From: Lachnospiraceae bacterium V9D3004
GTDB lineage: Bacteria; Bacillota; Clostridia; Lachnospirales; Lachnospiraceae
Assembly: GCA_000621985.1 (NCBI GenBank)
Contig: JHWW01000001.1
Span: 310,001 to 374,000, forward strand
Direction: 5' to 3'
Length of the DNA stretch: 64,000 bases
The notes under the pieces were generated by a model, which was not told where the DNA came from, did not search any database, and was given only the letters and a program-made list of their open reading frames with translations. The position numbers were made by a program, and so were the translations under genes. This document shows, in pieces, positions 46,157 to 54,916 of this stretch (position 1 is the first letter of the stretch; each line of letters begins with the position of its first letter).

Positions 46157-46945
46157 GTGGCAGTAAGTATTAAATCGCAAAAAGAGATTCAGATAATGCG
46201 CGAAGCGGGTAATATTCTCGCAACGGTACATGATGAACTTGCAGATATTGTAAGACCTGGTGTGACAACCATGGAACTTAACAATTATGCCGAAAAGCGT
46301 ATCAGGGAATTCGGATGTATTCCATCATTTCTTAATTACAACGGATATCCGGCTTCCTTATGTGTATCTGTAAATGACGAAGTTGTACATGGTATTCCGA
46401 ATAAGAAAAGAAAGCTTCTTGAAGGCGATATCGTAAGCCTTGACTGTGGTGTTATATATAACGGTTATCAGTCTGATTCCGCAAGAACATATGCGGTTGG
46501 AGAGATTTCCGAAACGCATAGGAGATTGATTGAAGTAACCAAGCAGAGTTTCTTTGAAGGAATTAAGTTTGCAAAAGCAGGGAATCATTTATTCGATATA
46601 TCATGTGCTATACAGGATTATGTTGAGAGTAACGGGTTCTCGGTGGTAAGAGATCTTGTGGGACATGGAATAGGAAAGAAAATGCATGAAGAACCACAGA
46701 TACCCAACTTCAGACAGAGAGGAAGAGGAATTCGTCTTAAACCGGGAATGACACTTGCCATTGAACCGATGGTCAATGTCGGAACATATGAGGTGTGGTG
46801 GCTTGATGATGACTGGACCGTAGTGACACAGGATAACGAATATTCTGCACATTACGAGAATACGATCCTGATCACGGAAGGTGAACCGGAGATATTGTCA
46901 CTCAGAACAGGCAGAACCACGGAAGATGAAATGCTTGGAAGATAG
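46157..46945 (+). CDS. map: Type I methionine aminopeptidase
   Basis: GTG start. 262 residues. Metal ligands are in VSLDCGV, SDSARTY, GHGIGKKMHE and TLAIEPMV plus the last Glu before NTILI. Removes the N-terminal Met from nascent proteins. No SH3-type N-terminal extension. AGGAG about 10 nt upstream. Confidence 0.97.
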   Translation: MAVSIKSQKEIQIMREAGNILATVHDELADIVRPGVTTMELNNYAEKRIREFGCIPSFLNYNGYPASLCVSVNDEVVHGIPNKKRKLLEGDIVSLDCGVIYNGYQSDSARTYAVGEISETHRRLIEVTKQSFFEGIKFAKAGNHLFDISCAIQDYVESNGFSVVRDLVGHGIGKKMHEEPQIPNFRQRGRGIRLKPGMTLAIEPMVNVGTYEVWWLDDDWTVVTQDNEYSAHYENTILITEGEPEILSLRTGRTTEDEMLGR

Positions 46946-46982
46946 GATTACGAAATATATATAAAATATACGGAGGTATGAT

Positions 46983-47201
46983 ATGTCAAAAGCGGATGTT
47001 GTTGAGATTGCAGGAACAGTTGTTGAGAAGCTTCCCAATGCTATGTTTCAGGTTGAACTTGAGAACGGACACAGGGTTCTCGCTCATATCAGCGGAAAGT
47101 TAAGAATGAATTATATCAGGATACTGCCGGGCGATAAGGTAAAACTTGAATTATCACCTTATGACCTTACCAAAGGCAGGATAATATGGAGAGACAAGTG
47201 A
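46983..47201 (+). CDS. infA: Translation initiation factor IF-1
   Basis: 72 residues, OB-fold, [20 protein letters not shown] start with the usual GRIIWRDK end (one Trp instead of Thr/Tyr). Blocks the A site during initiation. CGGAGGT upstream of ATG. Confidence 0.98.
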   Translation: MSKADVVEIAGTVVEKLPNAMFQVELENGHRVLAHISGKLRMNYIRILPGDKVKLELSPYDLTKGRIIWRDK

Positions 47202-47224
47202 TTTATTAAAAAATCATAAACTTC

Positions 47225-47253
47225 TTGCGCGCCTTGAAAATTCGTGATAAACT
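47225..47253 (+). promoter_or_regulatory. Internal promoter before rpmJ
   Basis: TTGCGC (47225-47230), 17-nt spacer, TAAACT (47248-47253). The ATAAACTTCTTGC block (47216-47228) is identical to the one at the S10 promoter. Confidence 0.6.
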
Positions 47254-47286
47254 AGAAAACGGACTTTTTGAAAGGAGGGTTATACT

Positions 47287-47400
47287 GTGAAAGTAAGAGC
47301 TTCAGTAAAACCTATTTGCGAAAAATGCAAAGTAATTAGGAGAAAGGGTAAGATCAGAATAATCTGTGAAAACCCGAGACACAAGCAGGTACAGGGATAA
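47287..47400 (+). CDS. rpmJ: 50S ribosomal protein L36
   Basis: GTG start after AAAGGAGG (47270-47277). 37 residues with zinc ligands C11, C14, C27 and H32. This is the zinc-containing form. It is too short for most ORF cut-offs but unmistakable. Confidence 0.97.
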   Translation: MKVRASVKPICEKCKVIRRKGKIRIICENPRHKQVQG

Positions 47401-47714
47401 ATGTTATTTTGTCTGTGAGACAAACGTGTTTATTCGTGCTTTTTGTGTTGCATGCATGACGTAATCTGTCATGTAAATGTGATACCGTGGGCAGCGTGAT
47501 TAACTGTCTCAGCTATGCATGTCCATTTGTATGGCTGGTAATGGTGATGGCTCTCTCACATCATAGACCATTATTACGGTTTAAAGCGGCTGGGGCAATG
47601 ATGTATTTGCGGCTGGACAACCGGTAGATATTAATATTAGAAGATATTGATATCGGATACATTGATTGCAGTAATCAAACATTTATTTTATTATATCGGA
47701 GGTGTAAAGCACAC
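47401..47714 (+). other. Structured gap between rpmJ and rpsM, probable leader RNA
   Basis: 314 bp without a gene. Hairpins seen: TTTGTC/GACAAA (47408-47413, 47419-47424) and CATGAC/GTCATG (47455-47460, 47468-47473). The length and folding inside an otherwise tight operon suggest an autogenous leader for the alpha-type genes (rpsM-rpsK-rpsD-rpoA-rplQ). The binding protein is unknown here. Confidence 0.5.
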
Positions 47715-48083
47715 ATGGCTCGTATCAGTGGTGTAGATTTACCAAGAGAAAAACGTGTAGAGATAGGTCTTACCTACATTTATGGAATTGGTCTTTCCAG
47801 TTCAAAGCGTATCCTCAAGGAAGCAGGTGTAGATCCTGATATCCGTTGTAAGGATCTGTCGGATGCTGACGTTGATAAGCTTCGTAAGGTCATTGATGAA
47901 ACAATGATCGTTGAAGGTGATCTTCGCAGACAGATCGCACTTAATATCAAGGGATTACAGGAAATTGGATGCTACAGGGGCATTCGTCACAGAAGAGGTC
48001 TGCCTGTCCGTGGACAGAAGACTAAGACTAATGCAAGAACCCGTAAGGGTCCAAAGCGTACAGTTGCTAATAAGAAGAAATAG
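47715..48083 (+). CDS. rpsM: 30S ribosomal protein S13
   Basis: 122 residues; [24 protein letters not shown] start, C-terminal [22 protein letters not shown]. Head-domain protein touching P-site tRNA. CGGAGGTG upstream. 14 bp before rpsK. Confidence 0.98.
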   Translation: MARISGVDLPREKRVEIGLTYIYGIGLSSSKRILKEAGVDPDIRCKDLSDADVDKLRKVIDETMIVEGDLRRQIALNIKGLQEIGCYRGIRHRRGLPVRGQKTKTNARTRKGPKRTVANKKK

Positions 48084-48097
48084 GAGGATATGTCATT

Positions 48098-48496
48098 ATG
48101 GCTAAGAAAGTAACAGCAAAAAAGTCGACTAAGAAACGTGTCAAGAAAAATATTGACCGTGGACAGGCGCATATTCAGTCATCTTTTAATAATACAATTG
48201 TGACCCTGACAGATACAGAGGGTAATGCAATATCATGGGCAAGTGCCGGCGGACTTGGATTCAAGGGTTCCAGAAAATCAACTCCGTACGCAGCACAGAT
48301 GGCAGCTGAGGCTGCAGCTCAGGCAGCACTCCCTCACGGACTTAAGTCAGTTGAAGTTATGGTTAAGGGTCCCGGCTCAGGACGTGAAGCAGCGATCCGT
48401 GCTCTTCAGGCATGCGGAATCGAAGTTACAAGCATCAAGGATGTAACTCCGGTACCACACAACGGATGCAGACCGCCTAAGAGAAGACGTGTATAA
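48098..48496 (+). CDS. rpsK: 30S ribosomal protein S11
   Basis: 132 residues; basic Lys-rich N-terminus, [18 protein letters not shown], and the C-terminal [15 protein letters not shown] signature. Platform protein at the mRNA exit. AGGAGG upstream. Confidence 0.98.
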   Translation: MAKKVTAKKSTKKRVKKNIDRGQAHIQSSFNNTIVTLTDTEGNAISWASAGGLGFKGSRKSTPYAAQMAAEAAAQAALPHGLKSVEVMVKGPGSGREAAIRALQACGIEVTSIKDVTPVPHNGCRPPKRRRV

Positions 48497-48531
48497 TGAA
48501 TTATTAGAAAGATGATAGGAGGATAATATAA

Positions 48532-49125
48532 ATGGCAAGAGATATGACACCGGTTCTTAAGAGATGCAGATCATTAGGTCTCGAACCGACATTTTTAGGA
48601 ATTGATAAAAAGTCCAACAGACATGCCAGAGAAGGAAGAAAGCCGAGCGAGTATTCCTTACAGCTTAAAGAGAAGCAGAAGGCTAAGTTCATATATGGTG
48701 TTCTTGAGAAGCCTTTCCGTAACTATTATGAGAAGGCACAGAAGCTTAAATATGGTACAACTGGTGAGAATCTTATGATTCTTCTTGAGCTTCGTCTTGA
48801 TAATGTTATGTTCCGTCTCGGATACGGAAGAACAAGAAAGGAAGCAAGACAGATAGTTGGTCATAAGCATGTGCTTGTTAACGGAAAATGTGTTAACATT
48901 CCTTCATATCGCGTAAAAGTCGGCGATGTGATAGAGGTTAAGGAGAAGTACAAGAGTGCACAGAGATACAAGGATATCCTTGAGGTAACAGATGGAAGGA
49001 TCGTTCCTGAGTGGCTTGAGGCAGATCATGAGAATCTCTCCGGAACCATTAAGGCTGTTCCGACAAGAGAGCAGATCGATGTTCCTGTAAATGAAGTGCT
49101 TATTGTCGAGTTGTATTCTAAATAA
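48532..49125 (+). CDS. rpsD: 30S ribosomal protein S4
   Basis: 197 residues, the zinc-free C-minus form (a single Cys near the N-terminus), with an S4 RNA-binding domain (about 85-150, LDNVMFRLGYGRTRKEARQ). Primary 16S rRNA binder; in several Firmicutes it represses genes through a leader. AGGAGG upstream. Confidence 0.98.
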   Translation: MARDMTPVLKRCRSLGLEPTFLGIDKKSNRHAREGRKPSEYSLQLKEKQKAKFIYGVLEKPFRNYYEKAQKLKYGTTGENLMILLELRLDNVMFRLGYGRTRKEARQIVGHKHVLVNGKCVNIPSYRVKVGDVIEVKEKYKSAQRYKDILEVTDGRIVPEWLEADHENLSGTIKAVPTREQIDVPVNEVLIVELYSK

Positions 49126-49163
49126 TTAGATGCTCATAAAAAACCCAAAAGGAGGGTCCGAAA

Positions 49164-50126
49164 TTGTTTGATTTTGAAAAGCCAAAGATTGAGATTGCTG
49201 AGATTTCTGAGGATAAGAAATATGGACGTTTTGTAGTAGAACCTTTGGAAAGAGGTTACGGTACAACTTTGGGTAATTCGCTGAGAAGGATTATGCTTTC
49301 ATCACTGCCCGGTTCAGCTGTAAGTCAGGTGAAAGTAGACGGCGTTGTTCATGAATTCAGTTCTATTCCCGGTGTTAAGGAAGATGTTACCGAGATAATC
49401 ATGAATATCAAGAATCTGGCTATAAAGAACAACAGTGATATTAATGAAGTTAAGACAGCGTATATTGAAGCGGAAGGCGAGCGTGTTGTAACTGCCGGAG
49501 ATATTCAGGTTGATCAGGATATCGAGATCATTAATAAGGATCAGGTTATTGCAACATTAAACGGTGGTCAGGACTGCAGATTATATATCGAGCTTACGAT
49601 CACAGGCGGAAGAGGATATGTGGGATCCGATCACAATAAGACTGAAGATATGCCGATAGACGTTATATCAATAGATTCAATATACACTCCGGTAGAACGT
49701 GTTAATCTTACGGTAGAGAATACCAGAGTAGGTCAGATAACAGATTTTGATAAGCTGACACTTGATGTATATACCAATGGAACACTTGCTCCGGATGAAG
49801 CAGTCAGTCTTGCAGCAAAAGTACTAAGTGAGCACCTGAATTCATTTATAGATCTGTCAGAGAATGCTAAGACAGTTGATATAATGGTTGATAAGGTTAA
49901 TAACGAGAAGGAAAAAGTTCTTGAGATGAATATTGACGAACTTGAACTCTCCGTAAGGTCTTATAACTGCCTGAAACGTGCAGGAATCAATACTGTTGAA
50001 GAGCTTTGCAGTAAGACGCCGGAGGATATGATGAAGGTTCGTAATCTCGGCAAGAAATCACTTGACGAGGTACTCGCAAAACTTAAGGAACTTGGCTTAT
50101 CACTTAACCTTGGTGATGAGAATTAG
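49164..50126 (+). CDS. rpoA: RNA polymerase alpha subunit
   Basis: TTG 49164 start after AAAGGAGGG. 320 residues: N-terminal assembly domain ([22 protein letters not shown]) and C-terminal DNA/activator-binding domain (about 245-315; [19 protein letters not shown]). 23 bp before rplQ. Confidence 0.98.
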   Translation: MFDFEKPKIEIAEISEDKKYGRFVVEPLERGYGTTLGNSLRRIMLSSLPGSAVSQVKVDGVVHEFSSIPGVKEDVTEIIMNIKNLAIKNNSDINEVKTAYIEAEGERVVTAGDIQVDQDIEIINKDQVIATLNGGQDCRLYIELTITGGRGYVGSDHNKTEDMPIDVISIDSIYTPVERVNLTVENTRVGQITDFDKLTLDVYTNGTLAPDEAVSLAAKVLSEHLNSFIDLSENAKTVDIMVDKVNNEKEKVLEMNIDELELSVRSYNCLKRAGINTVEELCSKTPEDMMKVRNLGKKSLDEVLAKLKELGLSLNLGDEN

Positions 50127-50148
50127 AATTATATAGGAGGTTAACATA

Positions 50149-50685
50149 ATGGCAGGTTATAGAAAGCTTGGCAGAACATCCAGTCAGAGAAAGGCTCTGC
50201 TTCGTGGACAGGTAACGAATCTGCTCTATCATGGAAAGATCGTTACAACAGAAGCTAAAGCTAAGGAGATCCGTAAGATAGCTGAAGGCTTGATCGCAAT
50301 GGCTGTTCGTGAAAAGGATAATTATGAAGAGGTAACCGTAACCGCAAAGGTTGCCAGAAAAGATAAAGACGGTAAGAGGGTAAAAGAAGTTGTAGATGGC
50401 AAGAAAGTTACCCAGTATGATGAAGTAGAGAAGACAATAAAGAAGGATATGCCTTCAAGACTTCATGCAAGAAAGCAGATGAATAAAGTTCTTTACGGAA
50501 TTACAGAAGTTCCGACAGAAACTGCCGGACGTAAGAAAAACACTAAGACTATTGATGTTGCATCAAAGTTATTCGATGAGATCGCTCCTAAGTATGAGGG
50601 TCGTAACGGTGGTTATACAAGAATCGTTAAGATCGGACCGCGTAAGGGTGATGCTGCAATGCAGGTTATCATTGAGTTAGTGTAA
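50149..50685 (+). CDS. rplQ: 50S ribosomal protein L17, with internal insertion
   Basis: 178 residues against about 115-130 in many bacteria. The ends are canonical ([23 protein letters not shown] and [23 protein letters not shown]); the extra 50 residues lie at about 70-140 (Lys/Val-rich, [19 protein letters not shown]). The same kind of long L17 is, as I recall, common in Lachnospiraceae. Located at the tunnel exit side of 50S. AGGAGG upstream. Confidence 0.97.
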   Translation: MAGYRKLGRTSSQRKALLRGQVTNLLYHGKIVTTEAKAKEIRKIAEGLIAMAVREKDNYEEVTVTAKVARKDKDGKRVKEVVDGKKVTQYDEVEKTIKKDMPSRLHARKQMNKVLYGITEVPTETAGRKKNTKTIDVASKLFDEIAPKYEGRNGGYTRIVKIGPRKGDAAMQVIIELV

Positions 50686-50710
50686 TAGTTTTAACAATAT
50701 AGTATATTCC

Positions 50711-50745
50711 GGGGTGCCGCTAAGTAATTTGGCGGCACCCTTTTG
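50711..50745 (+). terminator. Terminator after rplQ
   Basis: GGGTGCCGC (50712-50720) pairs with GCGGCACCC (50732-50740), followed by TTTTG. Ends the ribosomal supercluster. Confidence 0.88.
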
Positions 50746-50754
50746 TAGCACCAA

Positions 50755-50831
50755 CCCGGCAAGCGTGTGTCGTCCCCTAACGAACACACATTTGCCGGGG
50801 GAGGGAACATGGAGCACGAAGTGCGGAATGT
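50755..50831 (+). repeat. Dispersed structured repeat, copy B
   Basis: Starts 10-15 bp after the rplQ terminator. CCCGGCAA (50755-50762) pairs with TTGCCGGG (50792-50799), enclosing GTGTG/CACAC; the 3' end folds as ACAT-GGA-GCAC-GAA-GTGC-GGA-ATGT (50807-50831), identical to copy A. It lies in the leader of ecfA1. Confidence 0.82.
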
Positions 50832-50865
50832 AACAGCAACTTACAATGTGTGGTGGTATAATATA

Positions 50866-51723
50866 ATGATAAAAGCTTTGAATATTACTTTTGAATATAT
50901 ACGGCGGGATGAGAATGAAAATGTTATTGAGATAATCACGGCTCTTGACGGAGTTGATCTGAACGTTAAAAAAGGGCAGTTTATATCTGTTGTAGGTCAT
51001 AACGGATCCGGGAAATCAACTCTTGCAAAACACATTAATGCTCTTTTGGTGCCAGGTGAAGGAACAGTCCATGTTAAAGGAATGGATACGAAAGATGAGT
51101 CCAATATATTGGACATAAGACAAAGCGTCGGTATGATATTCCAAAACCCGGATAACCAGATAGTAGCGGGTGTAGTGGAAGAGGATGTTGCTTTCGGCCC
51201 TGAAAATATGGGTGTGCCTTCAAAAGAACTGCGAAAAAGAGTAGATGAAAGCCTTAAGACAGTCGGTATGTATGAGTATAAGGACAGTTCACCCGACAGA
51301 TTATCCGGTGGGCAAAAGCAGCTTGTTGCAATCGCGGGTGTACTTGCTATGAAGCCCGAATGTATTATACTGGATGAAGCGACTGCAATGCTTGATCCGG
51401 GAGGAAGAAAAGATGTTCTTGAAGCCGTAAAAAAGCTTAACAGGGAAGAGAATATCACAGTTATTCTTATAACTCACCACATGGAAGAAACAATAGATTC
51501 GGATATAATATTTGTTATGAAAAACGGCAGGATCGTTCTTAGCGGAACACCGGCCGAAGTATATAAAAAGTCTGATATTATCAGAGAATGCGGACTTGAA
51601 GTGCCGCAGGCTGTACATATAGCCGAAGGGCTTCGTAAGAGAGGATTAAGGCTTCCGGAAGACATCCTTACGATGGATGAATTGTCCGAAGCGGTGAGGA
51701 CAGCTTATAACAAGCAAACATGA
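50866..51723 (+). CDS. ecfA1: ECF transporter ATPase A1
   Basis: ATG 50866 is preferred (GGTGG about 10 nt upstream, and it excludes the repeat element from coding). 285 residues. Walker A GHNGSGKST, Q-loop in FQNPDNQ, LSGGQKQ signature, Walker B ILDEATAMLDP and H in THHMEE. With EcfA2 and EcfT it forms the energy-coupling module shared by several vitamin/metal substrate-binding S components, none of which is encoded here. Confidence 0.93.
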   Translation: MIKALNITFEYIRRDENENVIEIITALDGVDLNVKKGQFISVVGHNGSGKSTLAKHINALLVPGEGTVHVKGMDTKDESNILDIRQSVGMIFQNPDNQIVAGVVEEDVAFGPENMGVPSKELRKRVDESLKTVGMYEYKDSSPDRLSGGQKQLVAIAGVLAMKPECIILDEATAMLDPGGRKDVLEAVKKLNREENITVILITHHMEETIDSDIIFVMKNGRIVLSGTPAEVYKKSDIIRECGLEVPQAVHIAEGLRKRGLRLPEDILTMDELSEAVRTAYNKQT

Positions 51724-51821
51724 CATATCAGTCTTGAGCTTTTGTGGGACTGAGAATAGTAATGTGTGAGAATATACCGGATAAAAATGGAAAAAACCAA
51801 GCGGGAAAGGGAGATTCATGA

Positions 51822-52670
51822 ATGTCGATTATAGTTGACCACCTGTATTACAGATATGATGCAGGGACCGCATTTGAAAAAGAAGCACTGACAGATATCA
51901 ATATGGTGATAAATGACGGAGAATTTGTCGGGATCATCGGTCATACCGGTTCTGGTAAATCAACACTTATACAACATTTGAACGGACTTCTTAAACCTGC
52001 AGCCGGAAGTATATATTATAACGGAGAAGATATTTTCGACAAAGGATATTCGTTAAAAGAATTAAGAAGAAAAGTCGGACTGGTATTTCAATATCCGGAA
52101 TATCAGCTCTTTGAGTCGACGGTCATTAATGATGTTAAGTTCGGACCGTCTAACCTTGGCCTGAGTAATCTTGAAGTTGATCTTGCATCATTTGACGCCA
52201 TAAAAAAAGTCGGAATACCTGATAATATGATAGATGCATCGCCATTTGAACTTTCGGGAGGCGAGAAAAGAAAAGTTGCGATCGCTGGAATCCTAGCGAT
52301 GAAACCTGAAGTCATTATACTTGATGAACCGACAGCGGGACTTGATCCCAAAGGGCGTGAAGATATATTATCCATACTTAAAAGTTTGCACAGGGAAATG
52401 GGAATGACAATAATACTCGTTTCGCACAGTATGGATGAAGTTGCAGATGTGGCTGATAGACTCGTTGTAATGAATGCAGGAAAGATAGTTGCAACGGGTG
52501 CTCCTGCAGAGATATTTAAGTATTATGATGAACTTGAAAATATAGGTCTTTCAGTACCGCAGACGGTATATCTTATGAATAAACTGAAAAAGAACGGTAT
52601 TGATGTGAGAAATGGAATATTCAATCCTGATGATGCGATAAGAGAGATAAGCAGGGTATTTCACATATAA
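51822..52670 (+). CDS. ecfA2: ECF transporter ATPase A2
   Basis: 282 residues. Walker A GHTGSGKST, FQYPEYQLFE Q-loop typical of the A2 type, LSGGEKRK signature, Walker B ILDEPTAGLDP, switch His in SHSMDE. 98 bp after ecfA1. Heterodimer partner of EcfA1. Confidence 0.93.
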   Translation: MSIIVDHLYYRYDAGTAFEKEALTDINMVINDGEFVGIIGHTGSGKSTLIQHLNGLLKPAAGSIYYNGEDIFDKGYSLKELRRKVGLVFQYPEYQLFESTVINDVKFGPSNLGLSNLEVDLASFDAIKKVGIPDNMIDASPFELSGGEKRKVAIAGILAMKPEVIILDEPTAGLDPKGREDILSILKSLHREMGMTIILVSHSMDEVADVADRLVVMNAGKIVATGAPAEIFKYYDELENIGLSVPQTVYLMNKLKKNGIDVRNGIFNPDDAIREISRVFHI

Positions 52671-52689
52671 ATAAGCAAAGGAAGATATA

Positions 52690-53493
52690 ATGTTAAGAGA
52701 TATCACGATAGGGCGTTACTATCCGTCGGGTTCGATCATCCACAGACTTGATCCGAGAGTAAAGCTTGCCGCAGCAATAATATACATAATATCGTTATTT
52801 ACATATAATACGGTGCCTGTATTTTCTTTGGCAACGGTATATCTTTTAATCGTGCTATTATTATCGCGGGTTCCCTTTTTGTATATCGTTAAAGGACTTA
52901 AACCGGTCGTATTGCTTATAATCCTTACAGGAGTGATGAATCTGTTCTTTACAGGCGGAGGCAATATCGTATTTGAGTATATGCTGTTAAAGATAACAGA
53001 CGAAGGAATAGAAAAAGCGATATACATGATGTTGAGGCTTATGTATCTTATGATAGGCTCTTCGCTTCTTACGTATACAACGACACCAAATGAACTTACG
53101 GATGGCATAGAAAAGGCGCTAAGGCCCCTTAACAGAATAAAAGTACCTGTTCATGAATTTGCGCTTGTAATGTCTTTGGCGCTTCGATTTATCCCGATAT
53201 TGATTGAAGAGGCGGATAAGATAATCAAGGCTCAGGCGTCAAGGGGAGGCAATATCGAAGAAGGAAGCCTTATCAGCAGAGCAAAAGCGATGGTATCGAT
53301 AATGATCCCGTTGTTTATATCTGCGATCAAACGCGCGAGCGATCTGGCATATGCAATGGATGCGAGATGTTATCACGGAGGCAGCGGACGCACTAGGCTT
53401 CATCCGTTAAAGTATGGAAAGAGAGATATATTCGGTTACTTAATTATGTTGATTTATTTTGCGGCGATCATAACACTAGGGATTGTGATATAG
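52690..53493 (+). CDS. ecfT: ECF transporter transmembrane protein EcfT
   Basis: 267 residues, five or six TM segments; N-terminal GRYYPSGSIIHRLDPRVKL and the two Ala-Arg-Gly-type coupling motifs (QASRGGN and the AMDARCYHGG loop) that contact the ATPases. 19 bp after ecfA2 and 15 bp before truA; co-transcribed. Confidence 0.93.
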   Translation: MLRDITIGRYYPSGSIIHRLDPRVKLAAAIIYIISLFTYNTVPVFSLATVYLLIVLLLSRVPFLYIVKGLKPVVLLIILTGVMNLFFTGGGNIVFEYMLLKITDEGIEKAIYMMLRLMYLMIGSSLLTYTTTPNELTDGIEKALRPLNRIKVPVHEFALVMSLALRFIPILIEEADKIIKAQASRGGNIEEGSLISRAKAMVSIMIPLFISAIKRASDLAYAMDARCYHGGSGRTRLHPLKYGKRDIFGYLIMLIYFAAIITLGIVI

Positions 53494-53508
53494 GAGGAAT
53501 TGCACTTT

Positions 53509-54249
53509 ATGAAGAGAGTATGTCTGATAGTTGCGTATGACGGTACTAATTATCACGGCTGGCAGGCACAGTCCAATGCGATAACCATAGAGCAGATATT
53601 GAATGAAAGCCTGTCAAAGTTTCTTAATGAAGATATTGAAGTTATAGGTGCCAGCAGGACGGACGCAGGAGTGCATGCGGAAGGAAATGTGGCTGTGTTT
53701 GATACAAAGACCAATATTCCGCCTGAAAAGATCGGAATAGCAGTTAACAGGACTCTTCCTGATGATATAGTTATTCAGGAGTCATTTGAAGTGCCAAAGG
53801 ATTTTCATCCGAGAAAATGTGACAGCGTTAAAACATACGAGTACAGGATACTTAACAGGCGGACAGATCTTCCCGTTAAAAGCCGCAACACATACCTTGT
53901 ATATAAAAAACTTGATCCGGACAGGATGAGAGAGGCTGCTTCGTATTTTGTCGGACAGCATGATTTCAGAAACTTCTGTTCAAGTCATACCCAGGCTAAA
54001 AGTACTGTCAGGATCATATATTCTCTTGATATAGAGAAAGAAAATGATGAGATCATAATTACGGTAAGCGGAAACGGTTTCTTATACAATATGGTCAGGA
54101 TGATCGCAGGAACGCTCGTTGATGTCGGATTGGGACGGATGGAGCCGGAGAAGATACCGCAGATTCTTGCCACAAGAGAAAGAGTGTTCAATGTGAATAA
54201 GGCTCCCGCAAAAGGACTTACCCTGAAAGAGATTGAGTTTGAGATATAA
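53509..54249 (+). CDS. truA: tRNA pseudouridine38-40 synthase TruA
   Basis: ATG 53509 with AGGAGGAA about 10 nt upstream. 246 residues; catalytic D52 in ASRTDAGVHA, YDGTNYHGWQ start, NGFLYNMVRMIAGTL C-terminal motif. In many Firmicutes rplM-rpsI follow truA; here they do not. A CTGTGAAAAGTAAC motif sits 6 bp after the stop. Confidence 0.97.
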   Translation: MKRVCLIVAYDGTNYHGWQAQSNAITIEQILNESLSKFLNEDIEVIGASRTDAGVHAEGNVAVFDTKTNIPPEKIGIAVNRTLPDDIVIQESFEVPKDFHPRKCDSVKTYEYRILNRRTDLPVKSRNTYLVYKKLDPDRMREAASYFVGQHDFRNFCSSHTQAKSTVRIIYSLDIEKENDEIIITVSGNGFLYNMVRMIAGTLVDVGLGRMEPEKIPQILATRERVFNVNKAPAKGLTLKEIEFEI

Positions 54250-54317
54250 GGTTCCTGTGAAAAGTAACTATTATTTTAAATTTTTTGCAAAAAAAATCAA
54301 TTTTTTTCAAAAAGGTG

Positions 54318-54346
54318 TTGACAGAGATTGATGTCTATAGTACAAT
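54318..54346 (+). promoter_or_regulatory. Promoter of the tRNA pair
   Basis: TTGACA (54318-54323), 17-nt spacer, TACAAT (54341-54346), preceded by an A/T-tract UP-like stretch. Confidence 0.8.
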
Positions 54347-54396
54347 ACTACTTGCGTCACGGAAAGTCAGTCAAATCTGGCTCACCGAAAGTAAGG

Positions 54397-54471
54397 CGGG
54401 GTGTGGCTCAGTTTGGCTAGAGTGCTTGATTTGGGATCAAGAGGTCGCAGGTTCGAATCCTGTCACCCCGA
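54397..54471 (+). tRNA. tRNA-Pro (anticodon TGG)
   Basis: Acceptor stem CGGGGTG/CACCCCG, discriminator A; anticodon stem CTTGA/TCAAG with loop TTTGGGA, anticodon TGG; T arm GTTCGAATC. CCA is not encoded. Confidence 0.97.
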
Positions 54472-54511
54472 TTTACAAATGTGGCGGAATTGAATAAGAG
54501 TTAACCGTTAT

Positions 54512-54582
54512 GCGGGTGTAGTTCAGTGGTAGAACACTAGCCTTCCAAGCTAGGTATGTGGGTTCGATTCCCATCACCCGCT
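54512..54582 (+). tRNA. tRNA-Gly (anticodon TCC)
   Basis: Acceptor stem GCGGGTG/CACCCGC, discriminator T; anticodon stem CTAGC/GCTAG with loop CTTCCAA, anticodon TCC; T arm GGTTCGATTCC. Co-transcribed with tRNA-Pro, 40 bp apart. Confidence 0.97.
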
Positions 54583-54590
54583 CTCAAAAA

Positions 54591-54627
54591 AGAGTCCCTC
54601 AGGAAAACCTGAGGGATTCTTTTTTTC
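54591..54627 (+). terminator. Terminator of the tRNA operon
   Basis: CCCTCAGG (54596-54603) pairs with CCTGAGGG (54608-54615) followed by a T run (54620-54626). Confidence 0.92.
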
Positions 54628-54654
54628 CTTACCCACTCAGGACTTTTTTCTTGT

Positions 54655-54808
54655 TGAAAATCTACAGATATTCGTATAGAATGATCCTTGATACGATCGT
54701 ACCGTTAAAAGCAGCAATATCACTATACAAAAAGCATGGATTCGAAGAGTGTGAACATATTATAATAATTCTATGGAAAATGTGATATACATGCGAAAAG
54801 TACTATAA
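54655..54808 (+). pseudogene. GNAT acetyltransferase C-terminal fragment, frameshifted
   Basis: The frame reads YRMILDTIVPLKAAISLYKK then HGFEECEH, a typical GNAT C-terminus; a shift is needed at about 54755 to continue YYNNSMENVIYMRKVL and stop at TAA 54806-54808. The N-terminal two thirds are absent. Confidence 0.7.
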
Positions 54809-54916
54809 ATGGTCATAGTCTTTGACAATACTTCGAGAGAAAATGAACTTCGAGAGAAAAACTGGGATGCTAATCTTCAGAAAATGTATGAGATCGAGAA
54901 AGGATTATTTGCCTAA
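54809..54916 (+). CDS. Small 35-residue ORF, probably a gene remnant
   Basis: Follows the GNAT remnant directly and its TAA overlaps the ATG of the transglutaminase-like gene by one base (TAATG). It encodes an Asn/Glu/Lys-rich peptide ending in EIEKGLFA. It looks like the C-terminal end of a lost gene that still provides translational coupling. Not recognised. Confidence 0.35.
   Translation: MVIVFDNTSRENELREKNWDANLQKMYEIEKGLFA

Noticed and set aside
47668-47696. TTGCAG-17-TATTAT upstream of rpsM
   Set aside because: Transcription from it would start inside the ribosome binding site, leaving no usable leader.
50857-50862. Perfect TATAAT just before ecfA1
   Set aside because: No -35 at proper spacing, and it overlaps the start region; transcription from it would give a leaderless or shortened mRNA.
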